DNA of 64,000 bases from assembly GCA_026008535.1 (NCBI GenBank), contig BRKX01000003.1:60661001-60725000 (forward strand), written 5' to 3'. Position 1 is the first letter of the stretch, and every line of letters begins with the position of its first letter. Shown piece by piece: positions 49,334 through 62,200 of this stretch. The translations under genes and the position numbers were made by a program. Below the pieces are notes generated by a model that was given only the letters and a program-made list of their open reading frames with translations, made no database searches and had not been told where the DNA came from. The stretch comes from Perilla frutescens (taxonomy: Eukaryota; Streptophyta; Magnoliopsida; Lamiales; Lamiaceae).

Positions 49334-49848
49334 GATGGGATCATGTGAGAACCACACACTCCTATGAGAACTGAGAACCAATCTAATCCACACATCTATT
49401 CAATTTGGACGGCTGCAGATTAGACTTTTAAGCGGTGGCAAAATTGTGAATTTTTACAAGTTTTAATTATGCGGGGGTATTTTGATAAATATAGATCTTG
49501 CATACAGATCTGAAGATGTGGTCGCGAAATACAGCGTTCGAATGTCTTCGTCTTCGTCTTCAGATGGATGGGGACGAAGACTACTCCATCGATTTTCTGG
49601 TGTTCGACACAGTTCCTCGCTCTACCAACTAAGCTCTGAGATGTTGCTTATTTTCTGATGTTCGACACAGTTCCGCGCGGCGTCGGAATTCTCGTTCAGA
49701 TTTGAATGTGGGATGCAGATTTGATTGTTGGTGGATTGGCAAACGTTTCCAATACAGAGAATATCATCAGGTCTCATGCTTAGAGTTATTCATCATTGGA
49801 TTTGTTCTCGCTTCAATGCTATTTTAATTCACGATGATTGTGTAATAC

Positions 49849-50044
49849 TGTAATTCACTAAGCAAAGTAATCATATTAGTTTTAGCATTTGCATTCTACT
49901 ATTTTAGCACTGGTAGTTTATATTTTAGCACTGGTAATTTATATTTTAGCACTACCATTTCTTTTTTTAGCACTGTTAGTTAATGATGCCATTGATCTCG
50001 TCCAACGTCACTAACTCATTCAATCTATCTAGTCTTAGTTTATG
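49849..50044. repeat. Direct repeat left of the captured exons
   Basis: Starts tgtaattcactaagcaaagt and ends tagtttatg. A second, slightly shorter copy lies at 50556-50730, directly after the captured fragment. The left copy has one extra ttagcactgg unit. Confidence 0.85.
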
Positions 50045-50161
50045 TCAGGACACAACTGCCTCAAGCTGCAGGTGTTGCTTACTCCCTTAAAATGGACGGA
50101 AATGAAGCATGTGTTGTTGCTTTCACAGGAGATGGTGGCACCAGTGACGTACACACACGCG

Positions 50162-50193
<32 letters not shown>

Positions 50194-50555
50194 ATAACTC
50201 TTTTAATTATATTGTATAGCTAGCTAGTATCAGTATCTTCTGAAATTATATATATACATATATATATATATAAGGTATATATTCTGACATATTGAAATGA
50301 AATTGTTTGTTTTTGGTAGGGAGATTTTCATGTTGCATTGAATTTTGTAGTAGTAATGGAAGCTCCGGTTATGTTCATATGCTGCCGCAACAATGGATGG
50401 GCTATAAGCACCCCAATATCACAACAGTTTCGAAGTAGCTAGACACTCTCACATTTCATTATTCACGAACACACTTTTCCTTCAATCTCATCATTTTATT
50501 TGATTCAATTCATGGCTGCAGGTGATGGTGTTGTTGTTAAGGGGCAGGCATATAT
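50045..50555 (+). pseudogene. Captured fragment of branched-chain 2-oxoacid dehydrogenase E1-alpha
   Basis: The parent enzyme is the thiamine-diphosphate-dependent decarboxylase of the mitochondrial complex that degrades Leu, Ile and Val. Three successive exons are present. 50049-50148 encodes TQLPQAAGVAYSLKMDG and ends GDGGTSD, part of the ThDP-binding region. 50320-50434 encodes GDFHVALNF and then NNGWAISTPISQQFR. 50522-50553 encodes SDGVVVKGQAY. Exon phases fit across both introns (phase 0, then 1) and no stop occurs. Introns are retained, so the capture was at DNA level. An extra Cys (ICCRNN) and the sudden break after KGQAY, plus the absence of the rest of the enzyme, mark it as a fragment. 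It reads along the plus strand of the element and might be transcribed with it. Confidence 0.9.
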
Positions 50556-50730
50556 TGTAATTCACTAAGCAAAGTAATCATATTAGCTTTAGCATTTGCA
50601 TTTTGCTATTTTAGCATTGATAGTTTATATTTTAGCACTTCCATTTCCTTTTTTAGCACTGTTAGTTAATGATACAATTGATCTCTTCCAACGTAACTAA
50701 CTCATTAAATCCATCATGTTTTAGTTTATG
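50556..50730. repeat. Direct repeat right of the captured exons
   Basis: Near-copy of 49849-50044 in the same orientation, starting exactly where the third captured exon breaks off. Confidence 0.85.
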
Positions 50731-52381
50731 CCCTCCAATCACAAATGTCATCTTTCAAATCAGATTGGGAGATTTCATCCACAAATTAAATCTAAGAAGT
50801 GCAAGTATGGTAGGTCGCATACATGTGGTAGTTCTTCCACTTCACAGTCACGCAAGCTCAAGTATCGCAGATGGATTTGTAGCTTCCCGCCTTCAAATTC
50901 TAATCTATCCAACACATGTAACCTCAAGTGTTAATTTGAAATTTTCTAAATTCACTATATTTTTAAATTAGTATATGAATTTTTGCAGAACACCAAGAAA
51001 GATTTGAGATCTTTAAGCTCCGCGGGACCGCGACACACAACTTTTGCATGGTGAAATAGCATTATCAAGATTGATGGCTAAAATAATTCATGACAATGCT
51101 AAAAAAGAACATGACAGTGCTAAAAAAGGTCATGACAGTGCTAAAATAGAAAGTGACAGTGCTAAAACCCTAAATTAAAAAATATACACGTAAATTATGA
51201 GTACTCATATATTGATAATTCAACATGTAACTGTGTTTGTTTGTGGTTTTTTTACAATGTCGATGACATTCTTTTATGATAATGCTAAAAAAGAATCATG
51301 CTAAAATAAGTCATGGCAATGCTAAAAAAGACCATGACAGTGCTAAAAAAGGCCATGACAGTGCTAAAATAGAAAATAACAGTGCTAAAACCCTAAATTA
51401 AAATATATACACTTAAATCATAATTAACATATATGAATAAAATAATTATATGCTAAAGCATAATTAAGGTGTTTTCTTTGTATAAAAACAAATAGGTAAA
51501 AAGTAGACGTTTCAAATTTGAAACCCACTGCTATATTTTCTGAAGTGTTGTATTATAAGCTTTCATTTTCAGGGCATGAGATGAGAGATGGATAAAATTG
51601 AAATTTAGGAGCCATAAAACGTGCAAAGTTGTGTTTGCATTCTCCATCTTCACGCTCACGCTACTTTTTAAGATGTGAACAGCTTAATTGAATGCATACA
51701 TGACCTCTCTCTCTATCTCTCTGAAACTAAGAATAAATATTATTCCATGGACAAAACATGAATAAGAAATGAAGATCAATTTGGATTTATGGTTTGAGGT
51801 TGATTTATTTATGGGAGAAGTCGGGGGAAAAAGGCGTGAATCTCCTCATATGAATTAAGAATTTTAAAATGTCTTTGCTTGAAGGCAGTTCGTGTGTTTG
51901 TTGATTCCATCACTAATTTTTCTGTGTTGGATATTGAGTTTGGTAGCATTTTGGAGGTATTGAGAGATTGATGAAGATAAATAAGAATCAATAAATCCAG
52001 CTAAAAATAAAAATAGTAAGAAAGACGTAGCGTTGATTGGTATATGTGGTTTTGAATTGGTACAACAAACATCCTTTGATATCTCCGTTCGACCTATTTT
52101 TTTATGTCAATGCTAAAAAAGAGTCATGAGAATGCTAAAATAAGTCACGAGAGTGCTAAAATAAGTCATGATAGTGCTAAAATAGAAAATGATAATGCTA
52201 AAATATGATTTACAATTTTACCCTCGCTGAGTTTCAGTGGCAGCGAAGTTCAGGTTTATTACAATTATGCCACCGCGTTTTTTTAAGTTTGAAACAGATC
52301 TTGACCGTCCAAATAGGCAAGATCTATAGTTGAAATTGGTTCTTGGTTCTTACCTAGTGTGTGGTTCCTTCTGGAACACAA

Positions 52382-52429
<48 letters not shown>

Positions 52430-52430
<1 letters not shown>

Positions 52431-54567
52431 AGAGCCAAAATCTGATCTAAAACAATCAAACAACGATAAAAATATAATTATTCCATAGAATATTGATTTT
52501 GATCAGAATCATATCACGTAAAATGGGTCTCATACAATTTTTTTTTTATTTACAAATATTTGAGTTTTTGAGATCGATCAAGAATTCAATACTTTAAGAC
52601 TCCAATAATCATGTATTTTTCAGTAAAATAATTATCAATTAATTATGTATTAAATTTTTAATAAATAATTTATTTAAAATAATAAAAACTCCCAACTATA
52701 TACATGTTTTACTAATTAAGGTTGCAGAACTTACTATGAGCTAGTTGGGCAGTCGAGGGGTGCCTACCGCCTAGATGGAGTCTAGACATTATTTATTTAT
52801 AAATTTAAACAAATAATTTTGAAATTTTCATTTTTATAAGTTGATAACATTTCAAACAAAGTATTGCATATTGCATATATGCCTAATATATAATATATTA
52901 ATCATATATATATAATATAATATATTAGCACACATTAAAAAGACCGAATAATGGTTTTGATTGCAGCCTTTTCGGTAAGACTAGGGATGATTGATTTTAT
53001 AATAGTAATTTTAATAATGTTCTAAGTTGTAAATGAACAAAATATAAGGTGGTAAGTTAGAATTGAATTTGTTATATGGTAGATATTGTCCGTAATAGAA
53101 ACATGAATTTTGAGAAATGATTCCATGTGTAGTACTAGTGCTCCCCATCTGAGTGCCAGAAAATGAGGGTAGAATGGTGGGCTTTTAGGTCAAACACCTT
53201 TTATTGTCACAATATGCTATCGCCATCATTTTTTAATGCTGACCACATCTAAAAACTAAGAAAGGTCTCTCTCTCTCTCTACTATTATTCATCCGTATAT
53301 ACATATAGTTTCTTTTTCTAAAAATACATATCAAATCATATTATAATGATTTTGCATGAAAACGTATACATTAAAGTCGAGTCGGCCTAATCAGTAGAAC
53401 AAACAATTTTGTAACTTGAATAAATGTTGGGAAGCTCAAATCATACTAACATCTTCGACATGATAGACCCATTCGGGGAACATTCACCATACATACATAC
53501 ATATATATATATATACATATAGACGTGACGTACACTTGCATTTATAGTCTCTCTCTCTGCAATCGGTCACGGGTGTACGCGAGTAAAGAGATTATTTCAC
53601 AAGTCACAAGAATCACTTTTGTAGTCATACAACTACACTACACCACACCAACGATCGATATATATAATATTAACAACAAAAAAGAATTCGAACGTTGGAG
53701 TTGCCGATGGCCTACCACAATCCTCTACGCTAAAAAGGCCAAATTCATCATTTACTTCCTCCCAAATAATTTAGAGACCACAGTTGAAATTTAAAGCTTA
53801 TTCGTGTCAAATGTGTATTCAACTACCTTATTAAATCTTTGGGTAGTTTTCCTTCACAAAATCATGCGCCAACGATGAAGAAACAGACATCACTAAACAT
53901 CAACAGTTGGAAAGAAAACGAGTGCCTCCAAAAGAAAACGTTCCAAAATTTTTCCACATTCCAACTCATTTTTCAATATACCCGTTTAATATAAACAAAA
54001 CGTTCATCTGCACGCCGCCCAAAAAAAGTTGCAGATTCACTTCTGTCTTTTTCTTGCTCGCATACATTGCTAAATAGTAAGCAGCAGTAGTAGTATATAT
54101 TTGATTACTTTCCGAACAATTGCATAAAATAAAAGAAAAGAAAAGAAGAGATAGGAAGGAAATAAATGCAGAATATTTGTTTAATGAAAAGACAGAGGTC
54201 GTAGTGCGGGTGCCTAACATCTTTGTGCATATTATTATATTTATTAAATGCGGATAGTAATAGTTAATGAAGTTCTGGAGTTTCTCTCTTTACAGGTGAG
54301 TGGTGGAGTTAGTGGGAAAAGGGTTTCTTCTTCTGTAAAAGGGCAGAAGCTTGTGGTGGAAACCATTAAGGCTGTGTGTGGTGTACGCCTGGGAGAAAAG
54401 ATTGTACCTCTGCATTTCAAGAAACCGGTAAAGATTCAATCTTGCGCTGAGAAATAGTTCTTGGGGACATGGGCGGTTGTACCTCTTGAAGAAAGCGTCG
54501 TACATTCCCATTCAAGGAAAAAATTCTGTGTCTTAGCTTTGCATAAAGGAAAGTTTTTGCAACCCAA
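52430..54567. other. Intergenic region upstream of the subtilase gene
   Basis: AT-rich with short (TA)n, (TC)n and (CATA)n runs (52382-52424, 53266-53281, 53493-53522). The last few hundred bases should contain the promoter and 5' leader of the subtilase, but I cannot place a start site or a reliable TATA box. Confidence 0.5.
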
Positions 54568-57500
54568 ATGGAGAGCAGGTGGGGAGTTGGATTTTTATGT
54601 GTAATGCTGTGTTTGGGTGTGTTTGTGGGCTGCAGCTATGCTCAGGGTAATGCAGAAAATGTTACTGCTGTTTATATTGTGACACTCAAACAAGCCCCTA
54701 CCTCTCATTACTACGGCGAGCTTAGAGTTAAGCAGGGCCACCATGTTAAACGCAATGAGTCTGAGAGAATGAGTAGATTGGACAAACCAAGGTACAATTT
54801 TTACTGAAACTTTTATTTGAATTCGAGTGTTTATTGCTTTCAAGATTATAGCAGGACTGACTTTTTTTTCTCATTAATGTTTTTAGAGACCTTTTTTTAT
54901 TTTCTTGAATCGAATGTTGTTTGCAATGTAGTGGCAAGTTTAAATTGTTTCTCCGAATTTCTTGTGGTGGGTGGGTTCCCCCCCCCCACTGGTTTTGTTC
55001 AAGGTGGGAATTGAGTTACACTTGAGATATATTTGATTTTGTCATTGATTCCCAATCTAAGTCTTGTACTACGGGAATATTTTGTTTTTTTCTGAGGGAA
55101 TATATTAAATAAGTTATTCATGTCTGTAAAGTTCCTGTCTTAACTGTGAATCATTGCTCTCGTTCGTTAGGCGCTGGTAAGAAAATGCTATGTAATTGAT
55201 AAGATGAGAACTTGGGATGGCTTGAATAATGAAAATGTTTGACTACAAAATTCTGATTTACTCTTTAAGACATCAGCTATAGTTGATGAATGGCAATCAT
55301 GGTTATAGATTTCCTCTTTGTTGACTGAGTTCTTTTTAATCATTGATGAATTGTGGTAGTTAACGTTGTTGCATTTTGCTGAAATCAGAAATATATCAAG
55401 AACAGATAGGCGCAATGGGCCGTACATAGACCGTGTACATGATTCTCTGTTAAGAAGAGTGTTGAGGGGTGAAAAGTATCTAAAGTTGTACAGCTATCGC
55501 TATCTAATAAACGGATTTGCTGTGCTTGTCACTCCACCACAGGTTAGTCATCATGGTACTGAATTTGTCATTGTCTCGTTGCCTAATTCGCCAAGTAGTG
55601 TGTGTGTGTGTGTGTTGTTATGCGACTTCACATGTTATTTAGAGCATCATCAACTCTTTGCTAGCTAGTCCCCTTTTTCTTGTTACCCTGTCGCCTATGT
55701 TTATTTTATATTGTGGTGATATTCTCGAAGGCTTACAAGCTCTCAAGGAGAAGGGAGGTGTCGAATGTGGTTTTGGATTTCTCAGTCAGAACTGCTACTA
55801 CTCATACACCGCAGTTTCTTGGTCTACCTCAAGGAGCGTGGTTGCAAGAAGGTGGATTTGAAACAGCAGGAGAAGGGATTGTTATAGGGTTCATTGACAC
55901 TGGAATTGATCCTACACACCCTAGCTTCTCTGATGATACACCCGAAAGGCCATATCCTATTCCACAGCATTTCTCAGGAATATGTGAGGTCACACGAGAC
56001 TTTCCATCAGGATCCTGCAACAGAAAGCTCGTTGGGGCTCGCCATTTTGCAGCCTCTGCAATTACCAGAGGGATATTTAATGCCACGCAGGACTATGCTT
56101 CACCATATGATGGTGATGGCCATGGGACGTAAGTGTTTTCCCTCTGGATATTAACTTGGATATGGAATTTATGTAAATTATTCCTTGAAGCTTATTGACC
56201 TTTTACTCATTTGCATTGGCACGTGTGATTAGAATTTATATGTAATTTACTGCAGGCACACAGCTGCAACTGCAGCTGGAAATCATGGAATTGCAGTTGT
56301 AGTAGCTGGACATAACTTTGGAAATGCCAGTGGAATGGCTCCTCGTTCACAGTAAGAAACTTAGTTCGACTTTCTGTTTGGCTCATCTCATGATTGGGCC
56401 TATATTATCAACCTGCTCTTGAAATAACATTCCGTATATGAATAGGGTATAACATATTGCTTTTCCCTTTATGTTTGTACGCTGAGTTATGCATTTACCA
56501 AATTCCAATATTTTGTAGCATTGCTGTTTATAAGGCATTATACAAGAGCTTTGGAGGCTTCGCTGCAGATGTGGTTGCTGCCATAGATCAGGTACAACTG
56601 ACTAATTTGCTTAAGTAAGAATGTCAAAGTAATTTCTACTAAATTTCTTCTCTTGCCCACTTATTGAGTCCAAAACACGCACTCATTATTTGATATCACA
56701 TTGAATTTCCATTATTACGTGTTTGCATTTTGTAGGCTGCGCAAGACGGAGTGGACATAATAAGCTTGTCAATAACTCCAAACAGGCGTCCTCCTGGCAT
56801 TGCCACTTTCTTTAATCCCATAGACATGGCTTTACTGTCAGCTGTGAAGTCGGGGATTTTTGTCGTGCAGGCAGCAGGAAATACCGGGCCATCTCCTAAG
56901 AGCATGTCTTCCTTCAGTCCATGGATCTTCACTGTTGGTGCTGCAGCCCATGACAGGGTCTATAGTAACTCTATAAACCTGGGCAACAACCTCACAATCT
57001 CTGGAGTTGGTCTTGCTCGTAAGTCGAGCATTTTGATCGTTGATTGAATACTATGATGTTTGTTAATCACACATAAAAATAAATCATGTGTATAAATGCT
57101 TGTGCTGATGACCAATTCACTTCAATTTGTTTTCGCCAGCTGGAACCGACCAAGATTCAATGTACACATTGGTTTCTGCTATCCATGCTTTAAACACAAC
57201 AGCAGCCACGAATGATATGTATGTTAGTGAATGCCAAGATGCCAGCAACTTTGATCCGAGTGTTGTCAAAGGGAATCTTCTGATATGTAGCTACTCTATT
57301 CGGTTTGTTCTCGGACTATCCACGATCAAACAAGCTTTAGAAACAGCAAATAATCTCAGTGCAGCTGGTGTTGTGTTCTACATGGATCCTTATGTCATCG
57401 GTTTTCAGCTCAACCCGATTCCAATGAGAATCCCTGGTATTATAATTCCATCCCCGGATGATTCAAAGGTGAGTACATTTCTTTGTGAGTTTCAGACTTT

Positions 57501-58679
57501 CAGCACGTTGTACGAAAATGGTTATTTGATAACACTATTTATCTTGAAGGTCTTTCTACATTACTACAATTCTTCCTTGGAGAGAGATGAAGGTTCAAAG
57601 AAAATTGTTAAATTTGGGGGACTTGCAAGCATTTCTGGTGGAATAAAAGCAAATTTCAGCCACTCTGCTCCAAAGGTTATGTATTATTCTGCCAGAGGAC
57701 CAGATCCAGAGGACAATTTTCTTGATGATGCAGACATACTTAAACCAAATGTTGTTGCACCCGGAAACTTCATATGGTCTGCTTGGAGTTCTCGTGGCAT
57801 GGACTCAGTCGAGTTTCAAGGTATATCTCCGAATAAACAAGAACAACTTCCATGTCTGAAAAAGAGCAGCAGAATTCACCATTTTGACCATTGACAGGTG
57901 AGAGCTTTGCAATGATGTCTGGAACAAGCATGGCAGCTCCTCACATTGCTGGACTTGCAGCCTTAATCAAGCAGAAGTTTCCCTCGTTCTCTCCATCTGC
58001 AATCGGATCCGCACTCTCAACAACAGCATCCCTAAATGACAAAAATGGCGGGCCTATCATGGCACAGCGTGCTTACTCCAACCCCGACGTGAACCAATCT
58101 CCAGCGACACCCTTTGATATGGGGAATGGATTTGTCAATGCTACTGCAGCATTGGATCCTGGTCTCATTCTTGATTCAAGTACGTCTCCCTACCTTCATA
58201 ATCAAAGTTGAAATTTCATTAGCACACAACACCTTTAAATGATCTACGTTGTTGCAGGCTATGATGATTATGTGTCCTTCCTGTGTGGGATAAACGGGTC
58301 ATCTCCGGTAGTCCTGAACTACACAGGAGTGAGCTGTGGGGGTTCTACCCTGAACGCCACCGGCCTCAACTTGCCTTCAATCACCATATCGAAGCTGAAC
58401 CAGTCTGCTACCGTGCAACGAGTAGTGACTAATGTCGGTAGCAACGAGACGTATAGCGTTGGGTGGAGCGCGCCGTATGGAGCTTCGGTGAAGGTGACAC
58501 CAACTCACTTTTCTATTGCAAGTGGAGAGAAGCAGGTGTTGAATGTACTGATTAACGCCACCATGAATAGCTCAATCGCAAGCTTTGGGAGAATTGGATT
58601 GTTTGGGGCTCAAGGCCATTTGGTTAACATTCCCCTCTCTGTTATTGTCAAGATTTCATACAATAACACTGCTGACTGA
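54568..58679 (+). CDS. SBT2: Subtilisin-like serine protease, SBT2 clade
   Basis: A secreted plant subtilase (S8 family). Ten exons: 54568-54791, 55389-55542, 55731-56128, 56256-56351, 56519-56591, 56736-57018, 57140-57468, 57550-57820, 57898-58179, 58258-58679. All introns are GT..AG, phases agree, total 843 aa. Order: signal peptide (first 25 or so residues, ends GCSYAQ); inhibitor I9 propeptide (VYIVTLKQAPTSHYY ... YLINGFAVLVTP); catalytic domain with Asp182 (FIDTGID), His260 (GHGTHTA), Asn364 (AAGNTGPS) and Ser620 (SGTSMAAPH); a PA-like insert between Asn and Ser; and a fibronectin-III-like C-terminus (TVQRVVTNVGSNETY). The wording matches Arabidopsis SBT2.2/SBT2.3-type proteins. No lesion was seen, so it is probably functional. 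The ATG precedes a good signal peptide with no better start upstream. The substrate is unknown. Confidence 0.93.
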
Positions 58680-59201
58680 TTCACTTCTGATATAGATTTT
58701 CATTTTACATTTCTGATTTTTTGATTGGTTACTCTGTAAATTCTTTGCGATGCAGAAGTAGTAGTTGCTTGCTGACAGTCATAAGCCTCTCTATTTCTAT
58801 TGTAGCCTTCATTACTTTTTTTTTTTTGGGTGACAAGGATAAATCTGTAACTGTTATCTAGTACATTGGGTGCGATATGGGTAAATCGAAGCTCATTAGT
58901 GTTCCCAAAATCCCGCTTTAGTTATTTGTATTCACTATTCAAGGAAGTAACTCAATTTACTGCTTTGACAAAATATTACTAACAGAGAAATTTGAAAAAA
59001 AAAATTAAAATCATTCAAAATCGCATCAGGCAATACAAATAGGGAGTATAATACAGTGAAAACCGCAGATAGCAAATGGATATATTCACACGGTAAGCTC
59101 TTTATATGTAAAGATAGAAATGACATGAAATGGGGAATATGAACTTTGGTAATTCTATTAGAGATTTGTTGTCGCAAATCCATTTTCAGTTTTGCGCGAT
59201 T
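58680..59201. other. Shared 3' intergenic region of two convergent genes
   Basis: 522 bp between the subtilase stop and the gamma-SNAP stop. It should hold both polyadenylation regions. No other feature was recognised. Confidence 0.6.
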
Positions 59202-62200
59202 TTAAGTGAGATCGTCTTCGTCCAATGCATCTTCCGTTTCTATAGCACCCCTCTTGAATCCGGTGACATCCCCAGTGGGCAGTTTCCTTGCAATCTTGAT
59301 GATCTGCAAGAAGATTTTATTCCAAATGAATCAGTGACAACGCGGTGTTCTCCAAAGGAAATACAGAAGAAATAAATCACATTTTCGCACTATGCAATCT
59401 ATATACTTTGAAGCCACAATAGATTCTAAACAAGGTGTTGAGCTACATTTTATTTCCTTAATCCAATGTTGATTCAATCAGAAGACAGAACTGAAGCCAA
59501 ATCTTAGTCCAAACTCCAAATAGGGATGCAAAAGAATAAATTCTAGAAAAAGAACATATCGATGTTCAATTTGAACTTTTTGATAAACTATAAGTAAAAT
59601 CTAGTTCATTGATGCAGAATCTGTAGCAACTAAGCAGCTAGCATCAATGGCCAGGAAGCGAGAAAAAGCAATCATAGACCGGTGCAATATTTGAGTTAGA
59701 AATAGATCAAAAGGTTTACCACATGGTCAAGGTTGGAAACGATACTTGACTGAGCTGCACGCTTGATTTCCTCAACATCAGCATCAGCATATGCAGACAG
59801 AAGTCTAGATGCAGCACGATTCTGATCACTGTTCATGAAGGCATCAACCCTGCCAAAGAAGCCATCAAGAAGAAATTGCAGATTGTCATTGTGCATTACC
59901 AAGGGAGATTACTGAAAATTGAAATCATGAAAAACTAAGATAAATTCACTAAGATCACTTGAGACTAAAAAATACACGTGTGAAATCAAAGATTATGTTA
60001 TCTAGGCACGGAATATGTTTTATAGAAGCACAAAGGAAAAGCAAACAAAAGATGGGGGCAAAGGAAAGCAGACTTACTGGCAACAATCATTATAGCACTT
60101 CTCGGCTTGCTGGAAGTCGTGTGCATATAGGTACACAATAATTGCACTAAGATAAGCCTACATCCACAATAGTTTATATTATTATACAGCAGGATTTCAG
60201 ACAATAATTTATGATTGTTACAAAAAATGTAATTTTCAATATTGGTATTACAGAGACAATTAATGTTCAAACTCATAGTGAAAACCACAACATCAAGTCA
60301 ATATGAGCCACTGATGGCCGATGGGCAAATGCAAAACTAGGGTTGACACTCAGATTCCAACAGCGAAGAACACCATAACGCCAAGCGTTTTACTGCGTTC
60401 TTTTTGGCTCTGTAAGTCCCAGGTCTCCATAATGGCAAGCTTCAAAATATTCAAAAGAAAGGAATACAAAGAGATAATACTCAAAACAAGGTGCAGCACA
60501 GCCCATGTTGTAACTACAAACAGACACCATATTGAGCAATGAGTAAATGCAGGCACAAAAAAAAGGGAGTGGGTGACCAAGGATTGATATTACTTATTTA
60601 ATAAAGTTTCATGCAGTTAAAGTAAGTTCTTATCTCCCCAGAACGACAATGCACTTAATCACTGTTAAAAGGAGTGAAGTCTACTTTTCCATATTTGATA
60701 TAGGGCGGAAAGGTACAAAGTGAATATATCTGCACCTTGCACTGGCTATGTGTGGCATTGCATTTGTCAGCTGCTAGGGCCAATCTTAGAAGAAAAGTTG
60801 CAGCATCTGTGTACCTGTTGGCAGGGAAACCAGAAGAATATCATTTCATGATTTGTAAAAGGGAAACTTCCAGAAAAGAGTTTTCCATTTTCCCATGGAC
60901 TAACATACACAATAGATCATGCAGAAACAAGTGACTGCCGTCGCTATATGAATAACCAGCATAGTAGTAGCTAGTAATATTTAGATTTACAGCTCACTGC
61001 CAGGACGACTACTTCAAGTAATCTGGCTATTAGATACTTATTTCCAAAGAGGCAACTAAGCATGAGAATAGAATCAGATGACCAACAATTTTACTTTACG
61101 CAGTCAGACTAGGAAATTCTAAGTCATTTATAATTTGTGCAATTAATTAAGATTTTCAATTAACGAAGGAAATCTTACTTCTCAAGTTTTATATACACAC
61201 TTGTAGCAGCACGATATAGATCAAAGGCCATTTGCTCCTTCCCATCCTCTTCAAGAACAGTACAAGCATCAGTGTAAAGCTGGATAGCTTCATCAGGCAA
61301 TGCATCTTCTAAAGCACTTGAAGATAAAAAAAACACTTCATCAAAACAACACTCTTATCAAACACTTTTAAAAATAGAAAGATAATGCAACGAAAACAGG
61401 TTAATGAAAAAAAAAAAAAAAACTCTGAAAGGAAAGCTATTTTTCAGTTATTTCAAGCAGTTAGAGATCAAGATTGTAGATTGTGTACAATGTACATCAA
61501 TCTAAAAATATTACCAAAATTCAATCCATTAATATGCAATTCAATACTTTCTAAATAGATCAGTGATCAGTCACATAGTCATAGTTTACAAGTTACATGT
61601 ATCAGTCAGCAAATCTTTCAACAACCAATAGTAATAGACACATAAATAATCAGCCGAAAACCATCTAGGCAATGAGAAACTCTTGAGAGTGTATTGCATG
61701 AATCTTTAAGTACGAAATAAATTCATACCGAGCACCCTTTCCTAGAGCGTCTGATGCAGGTTGCGACCTTCCACACTCAATGTATAACTCAGACGCGCGT
61801 CTATAGAAGTCCGCCACTTCATTCCAGTTGCCCACTTCCTTTGCAACAGCTGCGGCAGACTCCATATGTTTTGCAGCATCCCACGGCCTGATTAATTCAT
61901 CAACACCATCTCAAATGTCAGTGTCTACAGAAACTGATCAAATATACTCACTCAATTATATAGTACATCGGTGGAAAAATAAATAAATCAACATTAAAAT
62001 CATACGAAGCGAGCATTTCTTGTCCTTTCGAAGCCTTTTCAAATGCCTCCTTAGCTTTCTCATAATTCCTAGCAAGCCTGTACGCATTTGCTGCCATAGC
62101 AGAACTAAATTCCATTATTTTTTATTTGATCAAATCACTTCACTGATTTTTCTCAATCTTCAACTCTTATCAATATCGACCAAAAATAAAAAATAAAAAT

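Larger units (their letters stand above)
49334..52382. mobile_element. TA-anchored TIR element 5 carrying captured gene exons
   Basis: About 3.05 kb. The left end after (TA)n contains gagaaccacacactcc and gagaaccaatc; the right end reversed contains ggaaccacacactagg and agaaccaattt, next to a (TC)n(TA)n tract. The interior has arrays of ttttagcactg (49880-49980, 50600-50660) and gtgctaaaa/catgacagtgctaaaa (51090-51390, 52100-52200). It carries a fragment of a host metabolic gene. Confidence 0.8.

Noticed and set aside
49610..49645. tRNA-like A box on the minus strand (agcttagttggtagagcgag)
   Set aside because: No B box or acceptor stem at the right distance; at most a tRNA fragment within element 5.
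54248..54457. 69-codon open frame upstream of the subtilase
   Set aside because: It is out of context with the signal-peptide start at 54568 and resembles no protein; more likely leader or promoter sequence.
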